NCBI RefSeq assembly: GCF_014267345.1
Contig: NZ_JACMYD010000005.1
Span: 79,989 to 143,988, forward strand
Source of the DNA: Corynebacterium sp. zg-331
GTDB lineage: Bacteria; Actinomycetota; Actinomycetes; Mycobacteriales; Mycobacteriaceae
Reading direction: 5' to 3'
DNA: 64,000 bases
The position numbers were made by a program, and so were the translations under genes. Shown one piece after another: positions 15,207 to 22,820 of this stretch. Numbering within the stretch: the first letter of the stretch is position 1; each line of letters opens with the position of its first letter. Below the pieces are notes generated by a model. It searched no databases. It saw only the letters and a list, made by a program, of their open reading frames with translations, and was not told the DNA's origin.

Positions 15207-15989
15207 TCACGCAGCCCCCTCAACCCGGAACCGACCATCAAGAAAACGGGAGATGAAGTACTCCTGCCCCTTGCCCGTCACCTTCGGCGTCTTGGACAGC
15301 GACGTATGCCCATCCGAATGCACCACCGTGGTCTCCTTAACACGGAACAGTCCTAACTCCATCGCACGCTGCGTGGGCATATTCCAGTCCATACCCTTCC
15401 GGGACACCAGGAACCCGTGACTGCGCAGCCACGCAAACAGCCGGTTCGCACCCACCGGGACGCCATTGCCACGCAAGATTTTCGCCAGGTCACCCACGAG
15501 AATGCTGGTCTTTGACGCACTCACAGCGTCCGCGAACAGGACCTTCGGCGCAGTCAACTCGGCCTGGGCCTCCAGCTCCGCACGGCGCGCCCGCTCCTCC
15601 TTCAAGTCCGTAGCCAGGCGGATGATGAAGTCCGGGTTCGTCAGTGCCTCCTCCGCCGCCGCTGGAGTGAGATACCCGCCGCGCTTACGAATCGAGGGAA
15701 GTACCTCGCCGGTGACCCAGCGCTTGAACTCACGCGCCTCGGGGCGCTTACTCCCCAGGATCACGGAGTACAGACCAGACTCCGTGATGGTGGCCATCTG
15801 CTGTGTGCCGCCGGGGGTACTCACTGAGTGAGTATCCTTTTCGTCCTCATCTAGGCGACGGGCCAGGTTCGCAGCGTCACGGTATCCGAGCACCTTGGCG
15901 ACGTCGCTGGCGACCCAGCACGGCTCACCGTCCTCGGCCACGACCACACGCACCTGGTGGTCGCGGAAGTTGAACAACTGAACGTCCAT
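15207..15989 (-). CDS. Phage antirepressor (BRO-N / KilAC type)
   Basis: 260 residues. An N-terminal Bro-N domain (NFRDHQVRVVVAEDGEPCWV, DVAKVLGYRDAANLARRLD, then SVILGSKRPEAREFKRWV) is followed by a C-terminal KilA-C/phage antirepressor domain (VGDLAKILRGNGVPVGANRL, GQEYFISRFLDGRFRV). Such proteins inactivate the repressor or act at early promoters during induction. It is the second gene left of the Cro-like regulator. AAAGGAGAATATAACACG precedes the ATG at 15989. Confidence 0.87.
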   Translation of the reverse strand: MDVQLFNFRDHQVRVVVAEDGEPCWVASDVAKVLGYRDAANLARRLDEDEKDTHSVSTPGGTQQMATITESGLYSVILGSKRPEAREFKRWVTGEVLPSIRKRGGYLTPAAAEEALTNPDFIIRLATDLKEERARRAELEAQAELTAPKVLFADAVSASKTSILVGDLAKILRGNGVPVGANRLFAWLRSHGFLVSRKGMDWNMPTQRAMELGLFRVKETTVVHSDGHTSLSKTPKVTGKGQEYFISRFLDGRFRVEGAA

Positions 15990-16019
15990 CGTGTTATATT
16001 CTCCTTTGGATTCTTAGTT

Positions 16020-16038
16020 GCCCCGCTTCGTGCGGGGC
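16020..16038. terminator. GC-rich hairpin between the Cro-like gene and the antirepressor
   Basis: GCCCCGC, loop TTCGT, GCGGGGC form a perfect 7-bp stem. T-rich sequence follows only in the plus direction, so on the minus strand it is more likely an attenuator or a partial terminator modulating antirepressor expression. Confidence 0.4.
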
Positions 16039-16074
16039 TTCTTCATTTATGCGGCTTATGCGGTGCGATCCGAT

Positions 16075-16305
16075 TTATGCGGCGGCGGTCGCGCTTTCGT
16101 GGATCATCATGGTGTCGAGGGGGCGGCCGGTGATGTTCTTGAGTCGCATCAGGCTCACAACATCTGGGTTGGTGGCCCCTCGTCGCCACTTCCGTACCGT
16201 CTCCCCGGTCTTGTAGAGGAACATCTGCCCCAACTGCTCGTCTGAGCGGGCTCCGCTCGCAGCCTTCGCGTGATCCAAGACCGTGGGGTCCAGTCGATAC
16301 TCCAT
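16075..16305 (-). CDS. Cro-like transcriptional regulator
   Basis: 76 residues from the ATG at 16305, which has TAGGAGGTGAACCT before it. The longer frame to 16452 runs through the operator region and is not used. The body (ARSDEQLGQMFLYKTGETVR, KWRRGATNPDVVSLMRLKNI) is an HTH fold like those of Cro/CI proteins. It is divergent from the repressor gene and is the first leftward gene, the classical Cro position. Confidence 0.75.
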   Translation of the reverse strand: MEYRLDPTVLDHAKAASGARSDEQLGQMFLYKTGETVRKWRRGATNPDVVSLMRLKNITGRPLDTMMIHESATAAA

Positions 16306-16347
16306 AGGTTCACCTCCTAAGTCTTTGCGGTCATTTCCTGACCGGCA

Positions 16348-16436
16348 TGTCTCAATCATGCACGATGCGTTCACAGATTGCAAACTTTGAACGGTGGACT
16401 CACAAAACCGCAGGTAAACGTGTCTCAAAGTTGCAC
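16348..16436. promoter_or_regulatory. Lysis/lysogeny switch: divergent promoters with repeated operators
   Basis: TGTCTCAATCATGCAC (16348-16363) and TGTCTCAAAGTTGCAC (16421-16436) match at 13 of 16 bases. TTGCAAACTTTGAAC (16378-16392) is a related site on the other strand. Leftward promoter: -35 TTGCAA (16383-16378), exactly 17 bases, -10 CATGAT (16360-16355), covered by the first operator. Rightward promoter: -35 TTGCAC (16431-16436), 17 bases, weak -10 TAGCCT (16454-16459). The rightward start would fall at the repressor ATG, implying a leaderless mRNA. Confidence 0.6.
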
Positions 16437-16466
16437 ACACCGACTCGTCCATGTAGCCTCTAGGGC

Positions 16467-16934
16467 ATGAAACATGGCACCTGGATCGCTCAGATCACCG
16501 AAGGGGACAGCGAACGCGAGATAGCCCGCAAAGCGGGATTCTCGAATCGCACCCTCAACTCCCAGCTACAGCGCGACCGCATCTCAGCCGAGAACGTCAT
16601 TGCCATCGCCATCGCCTATGGCCATCACCCCGTCGGCGCGCTCGTGGACACCGGGTACCTCGATGAGCAGTGGGCGCAGCAGATCGACCCCGCCCGTATC
16701 CTCCAGGAGGTCTCCGAGGAGCAGCTGGCCTATGAGGTGCTGCGCCGCATGAAGATCGGCGCAAAGACCGACTACCTCACCACGGACGTGAACGAACTCG
16801 CTGCTCGTCGCGCACGGCGTGCGGGTGGGGGTGACGGAAGCACCCCTACTGTCCCGACCGAGGCCTATGCTGCGGACAGCACACCAGACGAAGACGAGCT
16901 GAGGTGGGAGTATGGCGAGGACCCTATCGACTGA
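16467..16934 (+). CDS. CI-like phage repressor
   Basis: 155 residues. The N-terminal helix-turn-helix (SEREIARKAGFSNRTLNSQL) is followed by a helical middle and an acidic, disordered C-terminus. There is no Ser/Lys self-cleavage domain, so induction probably depends on the adjacent ImmA-like protease. No ribosome site precedes the ATG at 16467, consistent with leaderless translation. Its end overlaps the protease gene by 23 bases. The repressor should maintain lysogeny by binding the operators upstream. Confidence 0.78.
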   Translation: MKHGTWIAQITEGDSEREIARKAGFSNRTLNSQLQRDRISAENVIAIAIAYGHHPVGALVDTGYLDEQWAQQIDPARILQEVSEEQLAYEVLRRMKIGAKTDYLTTDVNELAARRARRAGGGDGSTPTVPTEAYAADSTPDEDELRWEYGEDPID

Positions 16935-17304
16935 GACCCTGATCGACCTGGCCGAGGCCGAGGGCATCTCCGTGCACTGGCACACCGGCGGCCCCAAAGG
17001 CGCGTGGATACCCGAGACCCAGCGGATCAGTATCCGCTACGGCATGTCCGAGGCGCAGACGCGCTGCACCCTCGCCCACGAGCTAGGGCACGCCCGCTAC
17101 GGACACCCCGCAGGCCACGACGAACGGCACGAAAAAATCGCGTGGCGGTACGCCGCGCAGCTGCTCATCTCCGAGGCGGACTACGCCGCTGCCGAGCGCG
17201 CCTACGGGCACGATCATAGGATCATCGCCGCACGGCTGGGTGTTACCCAGCACCTGGTGGGGGTGTGGGCTGAGACCTGGGAGCGCAAGCGCCTCGCAGC
17301 ATGA
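16912..17304 (+). CDS. ImmA/IrrE-family metallopeptidase
   Basis: 130 residues with the zinc-protease motif LAHELGHARYGHP (HExxH plus the following residues) near residue 58. ImmA proteins cleave their cognate ImmR-type repressor, allowing induction of mobile elements. Here it overlaps the repressor gene, so cleavage of that repressor is the natural prediction. The length is normal and catalytic residues are intact. Confidence 0.88.
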   Translation: MARTLSTETLIDLAEAEGISVHWHTGGPKGAWIPETQRISIRYGMSEAQTRCTLAHELGHARYGHPAGHDERHEKIAWRYAAQLLISEADYAAAERAYGHDHRIIAARLGVTQHLVGVWAETWERKRLAA

Positions 17305-17407
17305 CCCCCGCTAGGCACCCCCAATACCCCCGGCGGTGTAACACAATCCCATCTAATAGCAATATTATTCACAGTAAAACCCCAGCCCACCACGAAAGGA
17401 CACCCCC

Positions 17408-18178
17408 ATGCCCAACCAACACAAGCCCCCTACCTGGAAAAAAGTCCTCGCATGGACCACCATCATCGCCGGGCTAATACTCGTACTGGGCGGCGCTTTC
17501 GGCACCAATGGCGACGAAAGTAGACTCCAGTCCGCGCTCGCGGGGCTCCTTTTTGGAGGGGCGTTCTGCGCTCCCGGCGTGTGGTGGATGTACTGCGAGA
17601 AGCGCGACCAGGCGGCCCGCGAGACTGCTGCCCAGCACGCGACCAACTACGGCCTGCTCTCGGAGACTGACCGTGCGCTCCTGGGTGAGCCGCCCGCAGC
17701 CGAGACGATCGGCCGCCGCTGGCCTACCGTCGCCATCGCCTCCGTCGTAGCCCTTTTCACCGGCGCCGCGATCACCCCCGGGACGGAAACCGAAACAGAA
17801 GAGGCTGGCTTTACACCCAGGCTGGTGACAGAGACCTCCGTGGAGGTGCAGACCAGCGTCGTGAAAATCACCTCAGAAGAGGTGGTCACCGTCACCGAGA
17901 CCGCTACCGAGGAGCCCCAAGAGGCAAACCAGGAGGAGGAAAGGGCGGAGCCTGCCGAGCAGGACGCCCCAGACGCCGCGAGCGAGGACCAGGCCGCACA
18001 GGAACCTGAGCCAGTGGCCTACAACCCCGCGCCCGAGCCTGCCCCGGCACCGGCGTCCGTGTACTACGCCAGCTGCCGCCAGGCCAAAGCCGCCGGAGCC
18101 GCGCCCCTCTACGCCGGAAGCCCCGGCTACCGCCCCGGCCTCGACCGCGACGGCGACGGCATCGCCTGCGAACACTAA
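17408..18178 (+). CDS. Membrane protein with C-terminal excalibur domain
   Basis: 256 residues. Three hydrophobic segments (about residues 12-33, 42-64 and 107-125) are followed by a long Thr/Glu/Pro-rich stretch. A C-terminal excalibur calcium-binding module follows: YYASCRQAKAAGAAPLYAG, then GLDRDGDGIACEH. The excalibur domain would lie outside the membrane. It sits between the immunity genes and the integrase on the lysogen strand, a typical place for lysogenic-conversion genes. CGAAAGGACACCCCC precedes the ATG. The exact role is unknown. Confidence 0.75.
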   Translation: MPNQHKPPTWKKVLAWTTIIAGLILVLGGAFGTNGDESRLQSALAGLLFGGAFCAPGVWWMYCEKRDQAARETAAQHATNYGLLSETDRALLGEPPAAETIGRRWPTVAIASVVALFTGAAITPGTETETEEAGFTPRLVTETSVEVQTSVVKITSEEVVTVTETATEEPQEANQEEERAEPAEQDAPDAASEDQAAQEPEPVAYNPAPEPAPAPASVYYASCRQAKAAGAAPLYAGSPGYRPGLDRDGDGIACEH

Positions 18179-18191
18179 CCCGGAGGACCCC

Positions 18192-18674
18192 ATGAAAAAG
18201 CACATCACCCTTGCTACCGCTGCGGCGGGCATGACCCTCGCCATCACCGCTTGCAGCTCAGACAGCATCGGCCACGAGGATCTCACTGCGACCACCACGC
18301 CGACCACGGCCAGCAGCACTACCCAGGCGACAAGCACCATGGCCCCCAGCGACACAGAGGAACCCGGCAGCGAAGAGCCCTCCCCCATCGAGGAAGCCGA
18401 GGTGCCTCCCGTCGCCCCGGAGGCCCCTCCCGTACAACCAGAAGCCGCGGCCCCTGCCCAGCAGCCGGAGGAGGTCTACGAGCCTCCCGCAGCCAAACCC
18501 CCCTCGCCCGGGGTATACGGCACCCAGGGCGCCCTACAGGTGGAACCACCGAGGATACTGGACAAGGCCATCGACCACTGCGGTACCACCGACATGTACG
18601 AGCGCGGCACGACATTTTTCACCGACGGGACTACCGGGTGGACCCAGGAGTGCTCCACCCAAATGGGCAGCTGA
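18192..18674 (+). CDS. Secreted lipoprotein of unknown function
   Basis: 160 residues. A signal peptide ends in the lipobox LAITACSS, so Cys21 should be lipidated. A Thr/Pro/Glu-rich spacer then leads to a short C-terminal domain with two cysteines (DHCGTTDMYERGTTFFTDGT, WTQECS). GGAGGACCCC precedes the ATG, 13 bases after the previous stop, so it is cotranscribed with the excalibur gene, and a strong terminator follows. It is likely a lysogenic-conversion surface protein. Confidence 0.72.
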   Translation: MKKHITLATAAAGMTLAITACSSDSIGHEDLTATTTPTTASSTTQATSTMAPSDTEEPGSEEPSPIEEAEVPPVAPEAPPVQPEAAAPAQQPEEVYEPPAAKPPSPGVYGTQGALQVEPPRILDKAIDHCGTTDMYERGTTFFTDGTTGWTQECSTQMGS

Positions 18675-18684
18675 GCACAAAAAG

Positions 18685-18714
18685 AACCCCCGTAGCCACC
18701 ACGCTACGGGGGTT
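18685..18714 (+). terminator. Intrinsic terminator of the conversion-gene operon
   Basis: AACCCCCGTAGC, a short loop, then GCTACGGGGGTTT form a 12-bp stem ending in T residues 11 bases after the lipoprotein stop. It separates the lysogen operon from the integrase gene. Confidence 0.8.
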
Positions 18715-18765
18715 TCTCAACCATTACTCCCCAGACCCAATGAAAGGAGCAGTTTTAACTATACC

Positions 18766-19953
18766 ATGCCACAGAAGAAAAAGACCACCGCGGGCAAGGT
18801 CCGGTGGGTAGGGCGCTACCGCGACCGCCAGGGCAAAGAGCACTCCAAGACCTTTGATACGCAGCGTGAGGCCAAGGCCTGGGAGGCGGAGCAGCAGCGG
18901 GCCATGCGCCGCGGAGAATGGGTAGACCCCTCCACACACAAGATCACCGTGTCCGAGGCCCTGGAGCGGTGGGCCAGCCGCCCTGGACTCCGCGAGTCTA
19001 GCAGGGCTGCCTACGCCACCGTCGCAGCGAATCTCGGCCCCATCGCGGACGTACCCCTCGCCGAGCTGCGCAGGCGCGATACCGATGACTGGGCCACCAT
19101 GCTCATCAAGGGCCGCCCATGGAGGGGCGGCCAGACAGTCTCGGAGGGCACGGCCCAGCGGTGGGTACACGTCGTCTCCGCCGCCGTGAGCCTCGCCGTG
19201 GATGATGGTCTCATCGCCCGCAATCCCATCAAGGCCCCGCGGGTAAAGGCATCTCGGAGCGTGTCGCGCTCCCAGATCCCCACCAGCGCGCAGGTCGCAG
19301 CGATCGTGGAGCGCCTGGAGGCAGGTGGGGCGGAATACATGGAGCGCGGGACTCTCCGTACCCAGGGGCCGCGGCCAGATATTGCAGACATGGTGCGCAC
19401 TGCAGTGGGTACGGGTATGCGTATCTCGGAGCTGTGTGGCCTGCGGGTGCAGGACGTGGATTTTTTGCGTCGTGTAGTGCGTGTGGAGCAGCAGGCTGCT
19501 CCTGCTGGGGATGGGCTGCTGCCGCTGAAAACGCGAGCGTCGCGGCGTGAGATCGCGGTGGCCGATGACCTGCTGGAGGTGCTGGATCGATGGTGCGCGG
19601 GGCAGCCGATGGGCGAGAGAGTCTTTCGGCGGGCCGGTGGGCATCCGATAGGGCGTGTGGGGGCGGGGGCCGCGCTGCGGATCACGACAGGCTTCCTCGG
19701 GCTTCCGGTGACGTTCCACTCGCTGCGGCATTACTATGCTTCGCTGCTGATTGATAGTGGGGTGTCGGTGGCTGGTGTGCGGGCTGCGATGGGGCATGAG
19801 TCGGCGTCGATGACGCTATCGGTCTATGTGCATCTGTGGCCGGGTGCGGAGGATCAGACTCGTGCGGCGATTTCGGGGGCGGTGTCTCGTGCGGGATTTT
19901 TGCGGGATCGTGGAGAGGATTCCGGAGGGAGATTTTATGTTTCCGCAGGTTAA
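18766..19953 (+). CDS. int: Phage tyrosine integrase
   Basis: 395 residues. The N-terminal arm-binding domain (RWVGRYRDRQGKEHSKTF) and SAM-like core-binding domain (~65-160) precede the catalytic domain. That domain has Arg in GTGMRISELCGLRV, HSLRHYYASLLID and MGHESASMTLSVYVHL with the nucleophile Tyr. It is intact and of normal length. It catalyses attP/attB recombination. The gene ends about 135 bases from the lhr remnant, so attR should lie between them. Confidence 0.92.
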   Translation: MPQKKKTTAGKVRWVGRYRDRQGKEHSKTFDTQREAKAWEAEQQRAMRRGEWVDPSTHKITVSEALERWASRPGLRESSRAAYATVAANLGPIADVPLAELRRRDTDDWATMLIKGRPWRGGQTVSEGTAQRWVHVVSAAVSLAVDDGLIARNPIKAPRVKASRSVSRSQIPTSAQVAAIVERLEAGGAEYMERGTLRTQGPRPDIADMVRTAVGTGMRISELCGLRVQDVDFLRRVVRVEQQAAPAGDGLLPLKTRASRREIAVADDLLEVLDRWCAGQPMGERVFRRAGGHPIGRVGAGAALRITTGFLGLPVTFHSLRHYYASLLIDSGVSVAGVRAAMGHESASMTLSVYVHLWPGAEDQTRAAISGAVSRAGFLRDRGEDSGGRFYVSAG

Positions 19954-20060
19954 TCGGGGTTTGTGTGGGGCATTTTGGCGTATCGTTCCGGATTGCGCTT
20001 ATCCTGCTGGACACTTACCGTGGTGCGTCCAACCCGCTGCCCACAGCCTAGATCATCTTT

Positions 20061-20130
20061 TGGTACAAGAAAACTGGTTTTACACACACTACATTTGGCA
20101 ACCGCAAAAAATATTAAAACCGCAGGCCAC
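20061..20130. other. Candidate prophage attachment junction (attR)
   Basis: Between the integrase stop and the lhr remnant lies AT-rich sequence with an inverted repeat, AAAAC-TG-GTTTT (20070-20081), and a stretch GCAAAAAATATTAAAACCGC running into the end of the lhr reading frame. The last ~15 residues of that frame (ALVACGFNIFCGCQM) do not look like Lhr, so the phage/host junction is probably near 20,090-20,130. The other att site is outside the window, so no direct repeat can be checked. Confidence 0.4.
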
Positions 20131-21411
20131 GAGGGCAATCTCAGCTCCCGCCGCCCGGAAATCGACCAGGAGGGGGTGAGTAAGGGTTGGTTCCCCGTCG
20201 ATCTTTTCCACCACCCCGGCACCACGCAGGGCCGCCACGATCTCCCCCGGTTGCCCCAGGAGAAACAAACTTTTCCCGCGCAGATATGCCCGTAATTGCC
20301 CTCCCGTCAGCACCACCACGGCCCCGGAGGAGCGCGATAATCCCGGCTGGGGCCACGGCAGGGCCACGCCAAAGGGATTGGCCGGATCGCTCGCGGCAAG
20401 AACCACGGTGGGCGCCTCCGGGGCGTCACGCAGCAGGTCTACCACCGCCGAGGAAGAAAACTGCGCCGCCCCCAGCCCCTCGATAAACATGCCACGCATG
20501 GCCTTGCCGGACTCCTCGTACGTGGAGAGCACCTTGTAGGCGCGGGCGAAGTTCCCGCCCTCCGCCGTCACGCTGCCGCGCGCCACCACCCCGTAGCGCC
20601 AGGCTCCACCTGCCCAGCGTGTCCGCGGGGTGCGCCGCCGCACCTCGTCGGTCTCCCGCGCACGCAGTCGGACAAAGGAATCCAGACTCACCGCCCCCGC
20701 GCCGACCAGCGACCATAGCGTGGTGCACAGTGTCGCGGAATCCAGCAACACCTTGCCAGGAGTTCCTGGAACAGATAGGCGCCGCCGTCGAAGGCCTCCA
20801 GCACCTCCTGCTGCTCGGGGGCGTAGTCCGCCACGCGCGCGAGCTGCTCGATAGCCTCGTAGGCTCCGTCGATACCGGCCCAGGGTGTCCGGATCACAGT
20901 ACTCTTGTTCCTCGATTCCCTCCCGGAATCGTCCGCGCACCAAGGGCAAGGCGTCCAGCACCTCCGGGGTGATCCCCAACGCCTCGCGGGCTTCCGACGC
21001 CGTGGAGGGGCCGCGATGGCGCGCCCAGCGGGCGGCCAATTGCGCGGGTTGGTCGAGGATGGGCACGTCGGCCAGGTCGATGCGGATGACACGGTCACCG
21101 AGTTCTCAGTCGAAGGCCTCATTATCCGCCGTGACCGGGGCCCGCTCCACATCCGCCCCCAGGGCCTTCAGCGGGGAGATATAGAGGACCTTGACCCCGG
21201 GCGGGGCGTCGATCAGCCCGCTGATCGCGGTGAGGAAAGCCGCCAGCGTCTTGCCCGAGCCGGTGGGCGCCACCACCAGCGCGTTGCGTCCCTTCCCGAT
21301 GGCCTCCCAGGCCTGTTTCTGCACCGGGGTGGGCTCGCCCAGGCGCTGCTGAAACCAGGCGAATACCCGGGGGTGAAATCGGTCAAAACGGCCATGCCTA
21401 AATCTAACCAA
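20089..21411 (-). pseudogene. lhr: Decayed Lhr-type ATP-dependent helicase
   Basis: Lhr is normally about 1500 residues. Here the N-terminus (FHPRVFAWFQQRLGEPTPVQ, Walker A APTGSGKT, then YISPLKALGADVER) runs from about 21411 to 21150. After that, the frame hits TGA at 21105. Late parts continue in shifted frames: EALGITPEVLDALPLVRGRF, then GIDGAYEAIEQLARVADYAP in another frame, then TLCTTLWSLVGAGAVSLDSF back in the first. Motifs between Ia and the C-terminal region are missing, so several internal deletions have occurred. The C-terminus meets the prophage end. Confidence 0.75.
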
Positions 21412-21420
21412 AGGGATAAA

Positions 21421-22167
21421 ATGGCGGGCATGACTGAGCTTTCCGACGCCCGCCTGACCCATCACCTCGCGCAGGGGGCCGCAGAGATCCTCAAGGGCAT
21501 CCGCAACGTGGGCCTGCTGGGCGGCAGAAACCTCGGGGACGCCGGCGACGAGCTGGCCCAAAGCTGGATCTCCCGGGTGCTCGGACAACACCGCCCCCAC
21601 GATGGTTTCCTCTCCGAGGAGGCCTCCGACGATCTCGATCGCCTGGGCAAGGAGCGGGTGTGGATCGTCGATCCGCTCGACGGCACCAAGGAGTTTGCCA
21701 CCGGCCGCCAGGACTGGGCCGTGCACATTGCGCTCGTCGAAAACGGGGTCCCCATTCACGCCGCCGTGGGCCTGCCCGACCTGGGCGTGGTGTTCGATTC
21801 CCAGGACGTGCGCGCCGTCACCGGCCCCTACGCCCGCACGATCGCCGTGTCCCGGCACCGCCCACCCGCGATCGCCACCACCGTGGCCGAGGAACTCGGT
21901 TTCGACCTCACCCCCCTTGGTTCCGCCGGGGCCAAGGCCATGCACGTGCTGCTGGGCGACTGCGACGCCTACGTGCACGCCGGGGGCCAGTACGAATGGG
22001 ATCAGGCCGCCCCCGTGGGCGTGGCCAAGGCCGCCGGCCTGCACTGTTCCCGCCTCGACGGCAGCGAGTTGACCTACAACAACAAGGACACCTACATCCC
22101 CGACCTCCTCATCTGCCGCCCCGAGCTTGCAGAGGACATCTTGGAAACGGTGGCCCGCCACGGGTAA
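21421..22167 (+). CDS. cysQ: 3'(2'),5'-bisphosphate nucleotidase (CysQ), inositol-monophosphatase family
   Basis: 248 residues from the ATG at 21421 (AAAGGGATAAA upstream); the ATG at 21430 is an alternative. Metal-site motifs are intact: SEEASDD, WIVDPLDGTKEFA and WDQAAPVGVAKAAG. CysQ removes phosphate from PAP/PAPS to recycle sulfate-assimilation by-products. It is divergent from lhr with ten bases between starts. From memory, cysQ lies near thyA and folA in C. glutamicum; here the siderophore island separates them. Confidence 0.87.
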   Translation: MAGMTELSDARLTHHLAQGAAEILKGIRNVGLLGGRNLGDAGDELAQSWISRVLGQHRPHDGFLSEEASDDLDRLGKERVWIVDPLDGTKEFATGRQDWAVHIALVENGVPIHAAVGLPDLGVVFDSQDVRAVTGPYARTIAVSRHRPPAIATTVAEELGFDLTPLGSAGAKAMHVLLGDCDAYVHAGGQYEWDQAAPVGVAKAAGLHCSRLDGSELTYNNKDTYIPDLLICRPELAEDILETVARHG

Positions 22168-22178
22168 TTTAAAGGCCT

Positions 22179-22820
22179 ATGAAGATCACCCGCGCCCTCT
22201 TCGGGGTGGCCATCGCCCTTAGTGCCACCCTCACACCCGCGGCACACGCCAGCACCATCGTTCACCAGGCCATGGCGATCAAGGCCGCCGAGGGCTACCA
22301 GTGCACCCTCACGGTGGTCGATGAGACCACTGCTTATACCGCCCTGCACTGCGGATTCGGCAACTGGCGGGTGGGCGACACTATCCGCTCCCTCGACACC
22401 GGGCAGCCCCTGGGCACCATCACCGCCCTGGGTTCTGACCTCGCCCAGCCCCTCGACGCCGTGCAAATCGCCCTCGATCCCGACGTGCAGGTGGCCGACG
22501 AGGTAGCCCGAGGCGACTCCGCCGCCCTGCGCACCGGGGACATCGTGCAGTTCCAGGCACCCGGCAACTACGCGGTGGGCGTCATCACCGAGGACGTGCC
22601 CCGCTACGTCTCCGTGGGCAGCAACCTCTACCCCAGCCTGCTCATCAACTCCAACGTGGTGACCTACGCCGGCAACTCCGGCGGACCGCTCATGGACGAG
22701 GAGGGCAACGTGGTGGCCGTGCTCTCCGCCGGGAATCAGGAGGACAACTCCCTGTTTACGCCCCTGCACCTCATCGAGGAGGGGTTCGGGGAGCATAGCC
22801 GGGACACACGCAGCTCGTAG
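22179..22820 (+). CDS. Secreted trypsin-like serine protease, C-terminus probably replaced
   Basis: 213 residues with a signal peptide ending ~AAHAS. The catalytic triad is plausible: His in TAYTALHCGF, Asp in AQPLDAVQIAL, Ser in YAGNSGGPLMDEEG. The reading frame continues past the expected last strand/helix (FTPLHLIEEGF) into GEHSRDTRSS, which is the antisense of the ABC ATPase C-terminus. The 85-base tail overlap with the convergent gene suggests that the island insertion cut the gene close to its end. It may still be active. Confidence 0.75.
   Translation: MKITRALFGVAIALSATLTPAAHASTIVHQAMAIKAAEGYQCTLTVVDETTAYTALHCGFGNWRVGDTIRSLDTGQPLGTITALGSDLAQPLDAVQIALDPDVQVADEVARGDSAALRTGDIVQFQAPGNYAVGVITEDVPRYVSVGSNLYPSLLINSNVVTYAGNSGGPLMDEEGNVVAVLSAGNQEDNSLFTPLHLIEEGFGEHSRDTRSS

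Noticed and set aside
16306..16452. Extension of the Cro-like gene through the operator region
   Set aside because: It would start inside the repressor promoter; the ATG at 16305 has AGGAGGTGAACCT and the promoter lies in the extension.
18724..19797. 357-residue minus-strand frame opposite the integrase
   Set aside because: The plus strand encodes an intact tyrosine integrase; the antisense frame shows no domain.
21106..22161. 351-residue minus-strand frame covering cysQ antisense plus Lhr motif I
   Set aside because: Only the last ~100 codons (from about 21411) are Lhr-like; the rest is the shadow of cysQ.
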